NCBI GenBank assembly: GCA_945889195.1 | Contig: CAMDBB010000001.1 | Location: 62,001 to 126,000 of the forward strand | DNA: 64,000 bases | Source of the DNA: Bifidobacterium breve | GTDB taxonomy: Bacteria; Actinomycetota; Actinomycetes; Nanopelagicales; Nanopelagicaceae | Reading direction: 5' to 3' | Part shown: positions 35,778 through 45,646 of the stretch, in pieces | Position numbering within the stretch: position 1 is the stretch's first letter | How the letters are laid out: each line of letters starts with the position of its first letter | Position numbers and translations under genes: made by a program | The notes under the pieces: model-generated | What the model saw: the letters and a program-made list of their open reading frames with translations, nothing else | Told to the model about the DNA's origin: nothing | Database searches by the model: none

Positions 35778-36249
35778 CTGGTTCAGGAGCGTTACCAGCT
35801 AATCGAAAGAGGCGAATAATTGGTTTAGCGCGCACCATAGTTGTGCGGTTGACGGCATCAACATGAATCGCAATAGCCATCTTTATCTTTGAATTAAGTT
35901 CTTGCAGTTCCAGAACCAACGCCTTCTCGTGCGCACCCGAGATTTCATCCGCGCCCTCCAAAAGAATTCCTAGCGCCCCACTCAAACCTGACTCAGCCTG
36001 AGAACGATCCTTGATGCTCGCTTCACGCGCCTGGTGAGCTGCAAATGTTAGAAGAAGGGATGCTGCTGGATCTGAGATTTCAGAGCGAGCAATCTCGATA
36101 GCAATGGCAGCACGGCGCTGCAGCAAACTATCCAAATTAGCCCAGCTGGTTTCAACGCGGTGATGCAATCGATCAAGTCGCGTTGCCGAATATGACAGGT
36201 ACCAAGCAAAGAAGGCAACAATGAGAATAAGGATGAGGAGCGAACTCAT
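35746..36249 (-). CDS. LemA-like membrane-anchored protein
   Basis: N-terminal TM then YSATRLDRLHHRVETSWANLDSLLQRRAAIAIEIA, resembling the LemA N-terminal helix. Confidence 0.55.
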   Translation of the reverse strand: MSSLLILILIVAFFAWYLSYSATRLDRLHHRVETSWANLDSLLQRRAAIAIEIARSEISDPAASLLLTFAAHQAREASIKDRSQAESGLSGALGILLEGADEISGAHEKALVLELQELNSKIKMAIAIHVDAVNRTTMVRAKPIIRLFRLAGNAPEPVVYEFEDDVL

Positions 36250-36255
36250 ATGAAT

Positions 36256-37431
36256 CTATTCCCTTCCCAGAAACTTGTTCCAAGAGCGATTCTCGGATGC
36301 AAGTGTCACTTTACGTCCACCCGCCATCGCCATCTCGTAGACATCGAAGATTTTCTCAGCAACAACATCCCAATCAAAGCTCTGCGCGTATTCCTTGCCC
36401 AGTTTGGCTTTCTTAAGACGCTCATCTGGGTGAGAGAGCAGGTCGACAATCTTCGCAGACAAATCCTTACTGTCCTCTGATGTAAAAGTTGTTCCATATT
36501 TGCCATGACCAAGAAGTGAATCAAATGCAGGAATGTCACTTGCGATAACGCTTGCCCCACTCGCTAGCGCTTCAGCAAGAATGATTCCGAAAGATTCTCC
36601 TCCAGTATTGGGAGCGATATAGAGCCCGACCGAGGTGAGGAAATTTGCCTTCTCTTTCTCGCTAATGCGACCTAAGAAATGAATGCGGTCTCGCAGATTC
36701 GGTTCAATGACTTCCAACGCTTCATCAGGGTTACCTGGGCCAGCGACAAAGACTTGGATGTCAGGGAATGCGCTTACGACGCGAGGTAGCGCATCAAGGA
36801 GAATCGAAAGACCTTTACGAGGTTCTTGAAAACGTCCGATGAATCCCAGAGTATTTCCAGACCAACGGGGTTCCAGTACGCCATCACGATATCGATCAGC
36901 ATAAATTCCATTTGGAACAACAATCGCATCTGTCTCGAGGTGTTCTTTCAGCGTTTCTCGGGCCGCCTCACTTACCGCAATACGTGCAGTGAGCTTCTCA
37001 ATGACTGGTTCTAGAAAAGGAACCACGGCAAAAGAAACCTTCTGCCTTTTCGCTGCGGCATGAAAAGTGCCGACCATCGGACCATCTGCCGCCCAGCAAG
37101 CTAGAAGTGAAATAGAAGGTATAGCTGGCTCATGGAGATGAAGAACGTCGAAGTTACCTTGTGAAATCCACTGTCGCACACGCGCAAACGCGATAGGCCC
37201 AAAGAGAACTCGCGCTACAGCTCCGTTATATGGAATTGCGATAGGTCGACCGGCGCTGACAACGTAATCGGGCAAGTTTTCATCAGAGAGCGCAGGAGCA
37301 AGCACCGAGACGTTATGTCCTGCTGAAATGAGGTACTGCGCTAAATCCCCAACGTGGCTCTGCACTCCACCAGGTGTATCCCAACCATATGGGCAGACAA
37401 TTCCGATTCTCTTCTTCGAAATCGGCATCAT
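36256..37431 (-). CDS. pimA: GT4 glycosyltransferase, phosphatidyl-myo-inositol mannosyltransferase PimA-like
   Basis: RIGIVCPYGWDTPGGVQSHVGDLAQYLISAGHNVSVLAP; next to acyltransferase and pgsA. Confidence 0.87.
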   Translation of the reverse strand: MMPISKKRIGIVCPYGWDTPGGVQSHVGDLAQYLISAGHNVSVLAPALSDENLPDYVVSAGRPIAIPYNGAVARVLFGPIAFARVRQWISQGNFDVLHLHEPAIPSISLLACWAADGPMVGTFHAAAKRQKVSFAVVPFLEPVIEKLTARIAVSEAARETLKEHLETDAIVVPNGIYADRYRDGVLEPRWSGNTLGFIGRFQEPRKGLSILLDALPRVVSAFPDIQVFVAGPGNPDEALEVIEPNLRDRIHFLGRISEKEKANFLTSVGLYIAPNTGGESFGIILAEALASGASVIASDIPAFDSLLGHGKYGTTFTSEDSKDLSAKIVDLLSHPDERLKKAKLGKEYAQSFDWDVVAEKIFDVYEMAMAGGRKVTLASENRSWNKFLGRE

Positions 37432-38318
37432 GAAGCATCTCTTTCAGCAAAATCTCCATCAACCCAAATTCGCTGCAACATATGCCAATCCTCGGGATGT
37501 TCAGAAATTCCTTCTGCAAAGAGATCTGCACACCTCTGAACTGTCTTTGCAATTCTTTCATCTTCGCTTCCAGCAGTTGGCACGTGCACATCATGGAAAT
37601 CGATATGTATTCCATGTGGGGTGTAAGAAACATGAGCGACTATGAGTGGGATACCCGTTTTTACTGCAAGGAGCGCGGGTCCAGCTGGCATTCGAGCTGG
37701 TGCGCCGAAGAAGGTGACATCGATTCCTCCTCGAGATAAATCCCTATCGGCAACGAGAGCTATGAGTCTCTTCTCGCGCGCCCGCTTCATGAGAGTTGCA
37801 AATGAACGGTTATCAAGAGCTAGGACTTCAAATCCCATTCGTGTTCTATGTTCAAGAAATCTTTGAAAGAGCGCCTCTGGTTTTAGGCGTTCGGCAACAG
37901 TCACAAGAGGTATGCCCAACGCACAGAAATATGCTCCTGCTAAATCCCAGTTTCCAGAGTGTGGCAGAGCAACAACTACCCCGTCACCACTTTCAATGCG
38001 ACCAATAAGCAAGTTGCCATTTGAGACCGTGACGGAGCTCAGAATGCGTTCCTTGCTCCAACTCTGAATTCTGAATGTGTCGCACCAGTAACGCATATAG
38101 GAACGCATAGCAGTCTGCGTGAGACTATCTAGCTCTGCTGGATTCAACTTTGGTTGCGTGCGAGCCAAGTTGCTACGTAAGCGCTTTACGCTCTTTCCGT
38201 TACGTCGGTAGACAAAATCTGCAATCAGATCAAAGAGCTTGTAAGCGCTCTTTTCTGGAAGCGTTCTCACTATCCACCATCCTGTGAAATAGGTGGCAGC
38301 AGTCATTCGATCCATCAT
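37428..38318 (-). CDS. Phosphatidylinositol mannoside acyltransferase (LPLAT/lauroyl acyltransferase family)
   Basis: ORF extends to 38495 but the likely start MMDRMTAATYF overlaps the pgsA stop; ALPHSGNWDLAGAY motif. Confidence 0.85.
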   Translation of the reverse strand: MMDRMTAATYFTGWWIVRTLPEKSAYKLFDLIADFVYRRNGKSVKRLRSNLARTQPKLNPAELDSLTQTAMRSYMRYWCDTFRIQSWSKERILSSVTVSNGNLLIGRIESGDGVVVALPHSGNWDLAGAYFCALGIPLVTVAERLKPEALFQRFLEHRTRMGFEVLALDNRSFATLMKRAREKRLIALVADRDLSRGGIDVTFFGAPARMPAGPALLAVKTGIPLIVAHVSYTPHGIHIDFHDVHVPTAGSEDERIAKTVQRCADLFAEGISEHPEDWHMLQRIWVDGDFAERDAS

Positions 38319-38917
38319 CGCGCTGTAAGTCCTCGTCGTACAACGGCCATACGTTGAAAAACCGTGATCACTCCAAGAATTGCTAGGAGCCAGAGCCCAA
38401 TTGCAAGAATGTAAGGAACTCCGAGCCCATGGAATCCCACTGCTGTAAGGATGATGATGAGTCTCTCGGTCCGCTCTGCAATTCCGACAGCACATTCGAT
38501 TCCGAAGCTTTCAGCCTTCGCTCTTATGTACGGTGTAAGAAAGCCCGTTACTAGCGTCGCTAAGCCAAGATATGAAAGAGGATCATCGGCAGCGATTAAG
38601 GGAACGATAACTGCAATTGTGATTGCTGAATCAGTTACGCGATCAATGGTCGAATCTAGGAAACCGCCCCAAAGACTTGCACCCTTCTGCGAAACTCGCG
38701 CCACCGCTCCATCAAAGAGATCACTGAGCGCGAAGATAACGATGAAGATTGTTCCCCAGAAAAACTCTTCTCTTGGGTAGAACCAGGCGGCAGAGCCAAT
38801 AACTCCAATAGCTCCAAGAAGGGTGATGGCATTTGGCGTCACGCCTATAGATACAGCAACTCGAGCCACTGGATTGATTAATCGAGTGACTGCTGGTTTC
38901 AGTGAGCTACTAATCAT
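38315..38917 (-). CDS. pgsA: CDP-alcohol phosphatidyltransferase (phosphatidylinositol phosphate synthase-like)
   Basis: SDLFDGAVARVSQKGASLWGGFLDSTIDRVTD (CDP-OH-P motif); ORF to 38926, start MISSSL placed by TACGAT-N7-ATG. Confidence 0.9.
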   Translation of the reverse strand: MISSSLKPAVTRLINPVARVAVSIGVTPNAITLLGAIGVIGSAAWFYPREEFFWGTIFIVIFALSDLFDGAVARVSQKGASLWGGFLDSTIDRVTDSAITIAVIVPLIAADDPLSYLGLATLVTGFLTPYIRAKAESFGIECAVGIAERTERLIIILTAVGFHGLGVPYILAIGLWLLAILGVITVFQRMAVVRRGLTAR

Positions 38918-38941
38918 CGGCACCATCGTAGGCTTACCCGC

Positions 38942-39550
38942 GTGCCAAGCCCCAATTCTGAGCCTGTGAATTCCCCGTCAAAGCGGATACATGTTTACGG
39001 GCATGTCAGCGCATCCCCTGCGGCCATCGCCTCGGCTTTTCATGGCACCGTTTCAGCCACCGCCGAGGCAGATTCTGATCTTGCAATCTTTGCCATCAAC
39101 CCTGGTGCAGGTATTGATGCGCAGACGATTTCGCTCTGGCAAGAGCTAGATGATTTCCAGATTCCTCGCTTGGTCTTGGTCAACGGACTCGAAGGTCAAG
39201 AGCTGGATTTCGATGATGCTGCGATGTTGGCAAGCCGTGTATTTGATCAAGTAATCACTCCGTATTTAGTTCTCCATGGTGACGATGGTGAGCCAACAGC
39301 GCTTATTCGCTTACAGGATCTGGAAATTATTGATTACTCAACCAATCCGCCAACTACAAGACATTGCGATCCTGAACACGAAGAGCTTGTTCGTGAATTT
39401 CGTGAAGAGTACTTTGAACAGACTTCAGAGATGGATGAGGGCGCCTTTGCTGCTGGAATCATCTTCCCTGCAATCCCCATAAATCTCAATAAGGGAATCG
39501 GTGTTGATGTTGTGAAGCGCTATATAAACCTGTTACCAAGCAGCAGCTAA
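38942..39550 (+). CDS. Degenerate EF-G-like (FusA2-type) GTPase-domain remnant protein
   Basis: DLAIFAINPGAGIDAQTISLWQELDDFQIPRLVLVNGLE...VITPYLVLHGDDGEPTALIRLQDLEIIDYS resembles G-domain segments of actinobacterial EF-G-like factors; P-loop and switch regions absent. Confidence 0.65.
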   Translation: MPSPNSEPVNSPSKRIHVYGHVSASPAAIASAFHGTVSATAEADSDLAIFAINPGAGIDAQTISLWQELDDFQIPRLVLVNGLEGQELDFDDAAMLASRVFDQVITPYLVLHGDDGEPTALIRLQDLEIIDYSTNPPTTRHCDPEHEELVREFREEYFEQTSEMDEGAFAAGIIFPAIPINLNKGIGVDVVKRYINLLPSSS

Positions 39551-40057
39551 CTCATCCCGCGTCATCGTAAGAAGTTGCGGCATTACCTTTGTCTTGCCAA
39601 TAATCGGCATAAAGTTTGCATCCCCTGACCAGCGAGGGACGATATGTTGGTGAATATGTTCTGCAACTCCAGCGCCTGAGATTGCTCCTTGATTCATGCC
39701 GAGGTTAAATCCATCAGCCTTGGAAACCTTTCGAATTACCCGCATTGCATGCGATGTCATATCCGTGATCTCGTGACGCTCTTCATCAGATAAATCGGTG
39801 AGATCTGCGACATGGCGAAAAGCGCAGATAAGCAAATGGCCAGGGTTGTATGGGTAGAGATTCATCACCGCATAAGCGTGGGTTCCGCGCGCAACGATGA
39901 GCCCTTCTTCATCACTGAGCGTTGGTATGCGACAGAACGGGCAAGCGACATCATTGCCTTCAAGTGGACGATTCTCTCCGCGTAAATAATCTAAGCGGTG
40001 AGGCGCCCAAAGCCGTTGCCAGCCATCGGGCATTCCCGCCCCAGAAATCTCACTCAT
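39533..40057 (-). CDS. HIT domain protein (AP4A phosphorylase-like)
   Basis: CPFCRIPTLSDEEGLIVARGTHAYAVMNLYPYNPGHLLICAFRHV; HIHQHIVPRW. Confidence 0.92.
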   Translation of the reverse strand: MSEISGAGMPDGWQRLWAPHRLDYLRGENRPLEGNDVACPFCRIPTLSDEEGLIVARGTHAYAVMNLYPYNPGHLLICAFRHVADLTDLSDEERHEITDMTSHAMRVIRKVSKADGFNLGMNQGAISGAGVAEHIHQHIVPRWSGDANFMPIIGKTKVMPQLLTMTRDELAAAW

Positions 40058-40059
40058 CT

Positions 40060-42048
40060 CTAGACCTGCTCGCGCGCAGCAATCGTTGCTTTGATTTCAG
40101 CGATGGCTTCAGCGACTGGAATGCCATTCTTCTGTTCGCCATTGCGATATCTAAATGAGACCGCGCCAGCCTTCATATCCTCTTCTCCGGCAATGACCAT
40201 GTAAGGAATCTTCTGCATTTGCGCATTACGCACCTTCTTCTGCATACGATCATCTGAGTCATCGAGCTCAGCACGAATACCCGAAGCCTTCATCTCCTTG
40301 ATAACGCCAGAGAGATAATCAGCAAAGGTGTCGGCAACAGGGATTCCAACGACTTGTACTGGAGCAAGCCATGGTGGGAAGGCTCCTGAATAGTGTTCAG
40401 TAAGTACTCCAAAGAAACGTTCGATAGATCCAAAGAGTGCGCGGTGAATCATCACAGGTCTCTGTCGACTTCCATCAGCTGCGGCAAACTCAAGTTCGAA
40501 GCGCTGCGGCAATTGGAAATCCACTTGGATCGTAGACATCTGCCAGGTGCGCCCGATTGCATCTTTTGCTTGAACTGAAATCTTTGGACCATAGAAGGCG
40601 GCGCCACCTTCATCAAGAACGAGCTCTAACTTCTGGGCGACCGCGGCTTTGCGTAGAGCTTCAGTTGCTTCTTCCCAATCATGGTCTTCGCCAACTGATT
40701 TCTCTGGATTGCGAGTTGAAAGCTCGAGATAGAAATCCTGCAGTCCGTAATCACGCAAGAGATTCAAAACGAAGGTGAGTAGTGAATCGAGCTCACCAGG
40801 CATCTGTTCTTTTGTGCAGTAAATATGCGCATCATCTTGAGTAAATCCACGAGCGCGAGTAATGCCGTGCAATACGCCAGACTTTTCGTAGCGGTAGACG
40901 GTTCCGAATTCAAAGAGGCGCAGTGGAAGTTCGCGATAGGAACGTTGTCTAGACTGGAAAATAAGGTTGTGGAAGGGGCAGTTCATAGGCTTCATGTAGT
41001 ACTGCTGCCCGGCGCGCTTTATGGTGCCATCGGCATGCAGCTCTTCATCCATGATCATCGGTGGATACATGCCCTCTGAATACCAATCAAGGTGGCCAGA
41101 TTTCTGAAAGAGCGCTGCCTTTGTTAGGTGAGGCGAATAAACAAATTCGTAGCTCTCTTCTTCGTGGCGCTTACGAGAATAATCTTCCATCGCACGACGA
41201 ACGATTCCGCCCTTTGGATGAAATACCGCAAGACCAGAACCAATTTCTTCAGGAAAAGAGAAGAGATCTAACTCTTGCCCAAGACGTCGATGGTCGCGCT
41301 TTTCTGCCTCTGCAAGTAGCTCAAGATATGCGTTGAGCTCATCTTGCGAAGGCCACGCTGTTCCATAGATGCGCTGCAACATCGGATTCTTTTCAGAGCC
41401 ACGCCAATAAGCGCCAGCGCTTCGCATCAACTTAAATGCAGGAATGTGTTTCGTAGAAGGTAGATGTGGACCTCTGCAGAGATCTGACCAGACTGGCTGT
41501 CCATCGCGACCAAGATTGTCATAAATTGTTAGTTCGGCGCCGCCGACTTCGACGTTAGTTTCGTCGTTGCCACCACCCTTAATTCCAATAAGTTCGCACT
41601 TATAAGGCTCGTGGGCAAGTTCCTTGAGGGCATCGCCTTCGTTAGTAACGCGACGCTTAAATCGCTGACCTTCTTTAACAATCTTGCGCATCGTACTTTC
41701 GATTTTTTCAAGATCTTCAGGCGTGAATGGTTGCGGTGGGTCAAAGTCGTAATAGAAACCATCTGTAATCGGAGGACCAATACCAAGTCGAGTTTGAGCA
41801 AAGGTCTGCTGAACTGCCTGAGCCATCACGTGTGCTGTTGAATGTCGCAATACTGCTAAACCTTCAGGTGAAGAGATTGATACACCCTCGACGATGTCTC
41901 CATCTTGCAGATCTGTCCAGAGGTCCTTGAGCTGGCCATTTACTTTGCAGACCACAATCTCTTTGCTATCAGCAAAAATCTGTGTTGGTTTTTGATCTGC
42001 CTCTACCGAGCGGACAGCGCCATCTACAGTTATCGAGATCGAGGACAT
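40060..42048 (-). CDS. thrS: Threonyl-tRNA synthetase
   Basis: [47 protein letters not shown]. Confidence 0.98.
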   Translation of the reverse strand: MSSISITVDGAVRSVEADQKPTQIFADSKEIVVCKVNGQLKDLWTDLQDGDIVEGVSISSPEGLAVLRHSTAHVMAQAVQQTFAQTRLGIGPPITDGFYYDFDPPQPFTPEDLEKIESTMRKIVKEGQRFKRRVTNEGDALKELAHEPYKCELIGIKGGGNDETNVEVGGAELTIYDNLGRDGQPVWSDLCRGPHLPSTKHIPAFKLMRSAGAYWRGSEKNPMLQRIYGTAWPSQDELNAYLELLAEAEKRDHRRLGQELDLFSFPEEIGSGLAVFHPKGGIVRRAMEDYSRKRHEEESYEFVYSPHLTKAALFQKSGHLDWYSEGMYPPMIMDEELHADGTIKRAGQQYYMKPMNCPFHNLIFQSRQRSYRELPLRLFEFGTVYRYEKSGVLHGITRARGFTQDDAHIYCTKEQMPGELDSLLTFVLNLLRDYGLQDFYLELSTRNPEKSVGEDHDWEEATEALRKAAVAQKLELVLDEGGAAFYGPKISVQAKDAIGRTWQMSTIQVDFQLPQRFELEFAAADGSRQRPVMIHRALFGSIERFFGVLTEHYSGAFPPWLAPVQVVGIPVADTFADYLSGVIKEMKASGIRAELDDSDDRMQKKVRNAQMQKIPYMVIAGEEDMKAGAVSFRYRNGEQKNGIPVAEAIAEIKATIAAREQV

Positions 42049-42052
42049 GCGC

Positions 42053-42793
42053 TTAGCCTACCGAATGAGGTTGGGCGTGGCTTCTAATTCGCGCTTCCAT
42101 GTCTTGAGATGCATCCCCTATTTTCAATTTCATCTCACCAATATGCGAGATCGGCTGTGCGATACGCAGGCTGGCAAGCGAGAAAGCTGATTCGACATCG
42201 CCAATCTCAGAGATATGAATTGGACGGACCTTTACTTCACATTCTTCAATGGCTATCGCACGAATGACTCCAGGTAATACGCCAGCGCTAATTGGTGGGG
42301 TTACCCACACTCCCTCGATCAAGAAGAGCAAGTTGGCAACAGCAGATTCGGTAACCTCGTTCTTCACATTGAAGAGAATGCAGTCGTCATATCCTTCATC
42401 CTGTGCAGATTTGAGAAGTTCAAAGCGATGATCATATGGAAATTGCTTATGCTCTTCTCCCGTCACTGTTTGAGAAAAGAAGGTAAAACGTAGCGGGCTG
42501 GTCGACTCTATATATCCCTCGTGCGATAGGTGGTAGCCATCGGCATAAATACAGATACGTAACTTTCCGATTTCAAAAGGATTCTCGTTGAGCAGCTTCA
42601 CCAATTGGATTCGTAGCTCTTCCTCTGGCGGGATCTTTATCCCAAGAGAGCGCGCAGAGTCGAGCGCTCGTCGCATATGTCGCGCCAGAGCTATCGGTTG
42701 GCCATTTACCGTCTTGATAGTTTCGAAGATTCCTGAAGTTTTCGGAAAGCCATGGGCATCGAGTTCAAGAGTCACTGAGCGCTCCCCCTGCAA
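42053..42793 (-). CDS. pabC: Class IV aminotransferase (4-amino-4-deoxychorismate lyase-like)
   Basis: [62 protein letters not shown]; adjacent pabB. Confidence 0.82.
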   Translation of the reverse strand: MQGERSVTLELDAHGFPKTSGIFETIKTVNGQPIALARHMRRALDSARSLGIKIPPEEELRIQLVKLLNENPFEIGKLRICIYADGYHLSHEGYIESTSPLRFTFFSQTVTGEEHKQFPYDHRFELLKSAQDEGYDDCILFNVKNEVTESAVANLLFLIEGVWVTPPISAGVLPGVIRAIAIEECEVKVRPIHISEIGDVESAFSLASLRIAQPISHIGEMKLKIGDASQDMEARIRSHAQPHSVG

Positions 42794-43766
42794 TAGATAT
42801 AAGTCTGCGCGCCTTCAACTGCGTCTCTTCCCACTCAAGTTCAGGGTCACTCCCCCAGGTAATGCCAGCACCAGTTCCGAATCGCAGCGTGTCATCACCA
42901 GTCTTCCAGAAGGTTCTAATTGCGACGGAGAGCAACGCCTCAGATCCATTAATCCAACCTAGCGCTCCACAGTAAGGGCCCCGAGCACCTTCAGTTTCGC
43001 CAATCATGGATAGCGCAGCGCTCTTCGGTGCACCGCTTACAGAGCCAGGTGGTGTTGTGGCGCTCAGTATCTGCGCCCATGTTGTGTTCTCGTTCAGCTC
43101 GCCTGCAACATCCGAAACAAGATGAACCAAACCAGGATGCTTCTCGTGGCGAAATAGTTCAGATACATCCACTGTTCCGGGCTTGCAGATTCGTCCCAAG
43201 TCATTGCGCATCAGATCAACGATCATCAAATTCTCTGCTTTATCTTTCTCGCCAAAGGAAGTCTCATTCTCGCGAATCGTGCCTTTAATGGGTGAGGTCT
43301 TAATGGCGCTTCCTGAACGAGAGAGAAAGAGCTCGGGTGTAGCTGAAGCGATTTCAATACCTGGAATATTCAAGTAACTGGCATAAGGAGCTGGATTCTC
43401 CTGCAAGAGTTTTGAGAAGAGACCGTTCAAGGTCAATGAGCCATCTTCAACTGTATTACTCAATTCGCGACAGGCATTGACCTGATACACCCCACCAAGT
43501 GAGATCGCCTCACGAATGCGAGAGACGTACTCAACATAACTCTTGCGATTGATGGATGAGTGCCATGAAGTACTAATGGGTTCCCATTGACTCTGAGGGA
43601 ATTCTCGATGCTCTACTTTGCTAAATCGCGCAAAGGTACGCACGCCCTCAAAGGAAATTAGCGCCGCCCAGAAACCACCCTGATCAACTTTCTTCGGATC
43701 ATCAGTTATCTCTTCTAACTGGGTGGCCAAGATGCCGCCCATCCAGAATTGATAATCGTTGGTCAT
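42765..43766 (-). CDS. pabB: Aminodeoxychorismate synthase component I / chorismate-binding enzyme
   Basis: GGVYQVNACRELSN; SPIKGTIRENETSFGEKDKAENLMIVDLMRNDLGRIC; PPGSVSGAPKSAAL; likely start MTNDYQF. Confidence 0.9.
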   Translation of the reverse strand: MTNDYQFWMGGILATQLEEITDDPKKVDQGGFWAALISFEGVRTFARFSKVEHREFPQSQWEPISTSWHSSINRKSYVEYVSRIREAISLGGVYQVNACRELSNTVEDGSLTLNGLFSKLLQENPAPYASYLNIPGIEIASATPELFLSRSGSAIKTSPIKGTIRENETSFGEKDKAENLMIVDLMRNDLGRICKPGTVDVSELFRHEKHPGLVHLVSDVAGELNENTTWAQILSATTPPGSVSGAPKSAALSMIGETEGARGPYCGALGWINGSEALLSVAIRTFWKTGDDTLRFGTGAGITWGSDPELEWEETQLKARRLISIAGGALSDS

Positions 43767-43863
43767 GAGGGCAAGGCTACGCATAGGAAGCCTTTTATTT
43801 CAGAGAGAAAATCCTCGCTTTGTCATCAGCGCCACTACTGCGCTAGATTTGCCCACTGTAAAT

Positions 43864-43936
43864 GCGGACGTAGCGCAGCTGGTAGCGCGGAACCTTGCCA
43901 AGGTTCAGGTCGCGGGTTCGAACCCCGTCGTCCGCT
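43864..43936 (+). tRNA. tRNA-Gly(GCC)
   Basis: GCGGACG/CGTCCGC acceptor, CTTGCCAA anticodon loop, GGTTCGAACCC T-arm, discriminator T. Confidence 0.96.
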
Positions 43937-43942
43937 CGGATT

Positions 43943-43977
43943 AACCGCCGCTTCGAATTTATTTTCAGGTGGCGGTT
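43943..43977 (+). terminator. Hairpin between tRNA-Gly and tRNA-Cys (processing or terminator)
   Basis: AACCGCC ... GGCGGTT 7-bp stem followed by TGT. Confidence 0.35.
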
Positions 43978-43984
43978 TGTCTAT

Positions 43985-44058
43985 GGTCGGATGGCCGAGA
44001 GGCGAGGCAAGGGACTGCAAATCCCTCTACACGGGTTCAAATCCCGTTCCGACCTCCA
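43985..44058 (+). tRNA. tRNA-Cys(GCA), CCA encoded
   Basis: GGTCGGA/TCCGACC acceptor, CTGCAAA anticodon loop, GGGTTCAAATCCC T-arm, TCCA end. Confidence 0.96.
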
Positions 44059-44121
44059 CAGCTGTTACGCGAAAGTGTGCAGAGGTGGGTGAAGTTATAG
44101 ACTTCACGAAAGATGTACCGA

Positions 44122-44193
44122 GGACGATTGGCTCAGCGGTAGAGCACCACATTGACATTGTGGGGGTCACTGGTTCGATCCCAGTATCGTCCA
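44122..44193 (+). tRNA. tRNA-Val(GAC)
   Basis: GGACGAT/ATCGTCC acceptor, CCACA-TTGACAT-TGTGG anticodon arm, GGTTCGATCCC T-arm. Confidence 0.95.
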
Positions 44194-44270
44194 CGTAACG
44201 CAGTGAATTGGCGGATAGATATCGTCCACGTAACGCAGTGAAGTGGCGGATAGATCTCGTCCACGTAACG
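44186..44270 (+). repeat. 35-bp tandem repeat (2 full copies plus 15-bp third) starting in the 3' end of tRNA-Val
   Basis: ATCGTCCACGTAACGCAGTGAA(T/G)TGGCGGATAGAT at 44186 and 44221, then CTCGTCCACGTAACG at 44256. Confidence 0.95.
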
Positions 44271-44274
44271 AAAA

Positions 44275-44313
44275 AGCCCACCACTTCTACTTTCGAAGTG
44301 ATGGGCCCTTCCT
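44275..44313 (-). terminator. Rho-independent terminator of the permease gene, possibly bidirectional
   Basis: GCCCACCACTTC...GAAGTGATGGGC stem; TTTTT tract on the minus-strand side. Confidence 0.75.
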
Positions 44314-44319
44314 AAAAAG

Positions 44320-45582
44320 CTACTCGGTTTTACCCGCTGCCTTATTGAGCGCACGAAGCACCTGATATCCGATGACCGCAACGAGAGTTCCGTTGACGAT
44401 TCCACCGAATGAGTAATCTCCGCGCTTCCATGTCATATCAGCGATGCCGATAATCATGGTTGTTCCTGCGATGAAGAGGTTAGTTGAATCTCCGAAGTTG
44501 ACCTTATTCTCGATCCAAATCTTGGCACCAAGAACACCGATCATTCCGTAGAGAGCAACGCCAACGCCACCAAGAACACCCGCAGGTGTTGCGCTTAGTA
44601 CAGCACCGAACTTAGGTGAGAGCGATAGGAGGACTGCTCCAATTCCTGCTACCCAGTACGCAGCTGTTGAATAGATGCGAGATGCGGCCATAACGCCGAT
44701 GTTCTCTGCATACGTTGTTGTTCCAGAACCTCCACCTGCGCCTGCAAGTGTCGTTGCAACGCCATCTGCGAAGAGAGCGTTACCCATAGAGCTATCAAGA
44801 TCTTTTCCGGTCATCGTGGCAACCGCCTTTACGTGCCCAACATTCTCTGCAACGAGAACAAGCACTACAGGCAAGAAGATAAGAATCGCGTTGATATCAA
44901 ATGATGGCGTTGTAAATGAAGGCAGAGCTACCCACTTTGCCGCCTTTACTCCATCAAAGTTGATATCTCCTTGGAAAGCTGCGAATGCGTAGCCAACGAT
45001 GATGCCACCGAAGATGCTGATGCGGCCTAAGAATCCACGGGCTACTGCGCCGATAATTGCAACTGCAGCGAGGGTAACAATTGCGGTAACTGGTGCTGCC
45101 TTGAAGTTGTTGTTGGCCGCCCCGGCAAGGTTAAAGCCGATAATCATCACGATAGAGCCAGTAACAATTGGTGGGAGTAACCAGTTGATCCAACCGATTC
45201 CCACTGCATTAACAATGAGACCAATCACTGCAAGAAGTACGCCAGTGACTACAACGCCACCGAGCGCTACCGCCATACTGCCGCTCGCCTGTGCTGCTGC
45301 GATTGGTGCAAGGAATGCAAAGGAAGAACCAAGGTAACTTGGAACGCGATTCTTAGTAATAATCAAGAAGAGGATAGTTCCAATTCCTGAGAAGAAGAGA
45401 GTGGTGCTTGGCGGGAAGCCGGTGATGATTGGAACTAAGAATGTCGCACCGAACATCGCTGCGATGTGCTGAATTCCAACTCCGATAGTCAAGGGCCAAG
45501 CTAGGCGTTCGTCTGGGTTTACGACTTCGCCTTCTTTAATTGATTTTCCATTTCCATGCAGTTTCCACGATAGAAGAGACAT
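44320..45582 (-). CDS. uraA: Nucleobase:cation symporter-2 family permease (uracil permease-like)
   Basis: RLAWPLTIGVGIQHIAAMFGATFLVPIITGFPPSTTLFFSGIGTILFLIIT; VLVAENVGHVKAVATMTGKDLD; start MSLLSW. Confidence 0.88.
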   Translation of the reverse strand: MSLLSWKLHGNGKSIKEGEVVNPDERLAWPLTIGVGIQHIAAMFGATFLVPIITGFPPSTTLFFSGIGTILFLIITKNRVPSYLGSSFAFLAPIAAAQASGSMAVALGGVVVTGVLLAVIGLIVNAVGIGWINWLLPPIVTGSIVMIIGFNLAGAANNNFKAAPVTAIVTLAAVAIIGAVARGFLGRISIFGGIIVGYAFAAFQGDINFDGVKAAKWVALPSFTTPSFDINAILIFLPVVLVLVAENVGHVKAVATMTGKDLDSSMGNALFADGVATTLAGAGGGSGTTTYAENIGVMAASRIYSTAAYWVAGIGAVLLSLSPKFGAVLSATPAGVLGGVGVALYGMIGVLGAKIWIENKVNFGDSTNLFIAGTTMIIGIADMTWKRGDYSFGGIVNGTLVAVIGYQVLRALNKAAGKTE

Positions 45583-45588
45583 TGCTTT

Positions 45589-45646
45589 CCTTTCAGTATG
45601 TCTTGCACAAGACGCAGCGAGGACTGCGAATGGGGATACTGAAAGG
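45589..45646 (-). promoter_or_regulatory. Candidate structured cis-regulatory leader (three-way junction) of the permease gene
   Basis: P1 CCTTTCAGTAT/ATACTGAAAGG (11 bp perfect), P2 GCAG/CTGC, P3 GTCTT-GTGC-AAGAC; P1 3' strand holds the SD. Confidence 0.62.

Noticed and set aside
37428-38495. N-terminal extension of the acyltransferase ORF (MCCRNCRADRETHHHPYSSG...)
   Set aside because: Lies in the pgsA coding region on another frame and does not look like protein; start near 38318 fits coupling to pgsA
44089-44107. GTGAAGT-TATAG-ACTTCAC hairpin between tRNA-Cys and tRNA-Val as a terminator
   Set aside because: No T-tract follows and tRNA-Val lies 15 nt downstream; more likely a processing stem or chance
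43864-44193. tRNA cluster plus direct repeats as an integrated element attachment site
   Set aside because: No integrase, no mobile genes and no distant second repeat; the repeats are immediate tandem copies
44027-44405. Minus-strand ORFs (44027..44284, 44133..44405) and plus ORF 43749..44198
   Set aside because: They are translations through or antisense to the three tRNAs and the repeat (for example GIEPVTPTMSMW, GSNPRPEPWQG), a classic spurious annotation
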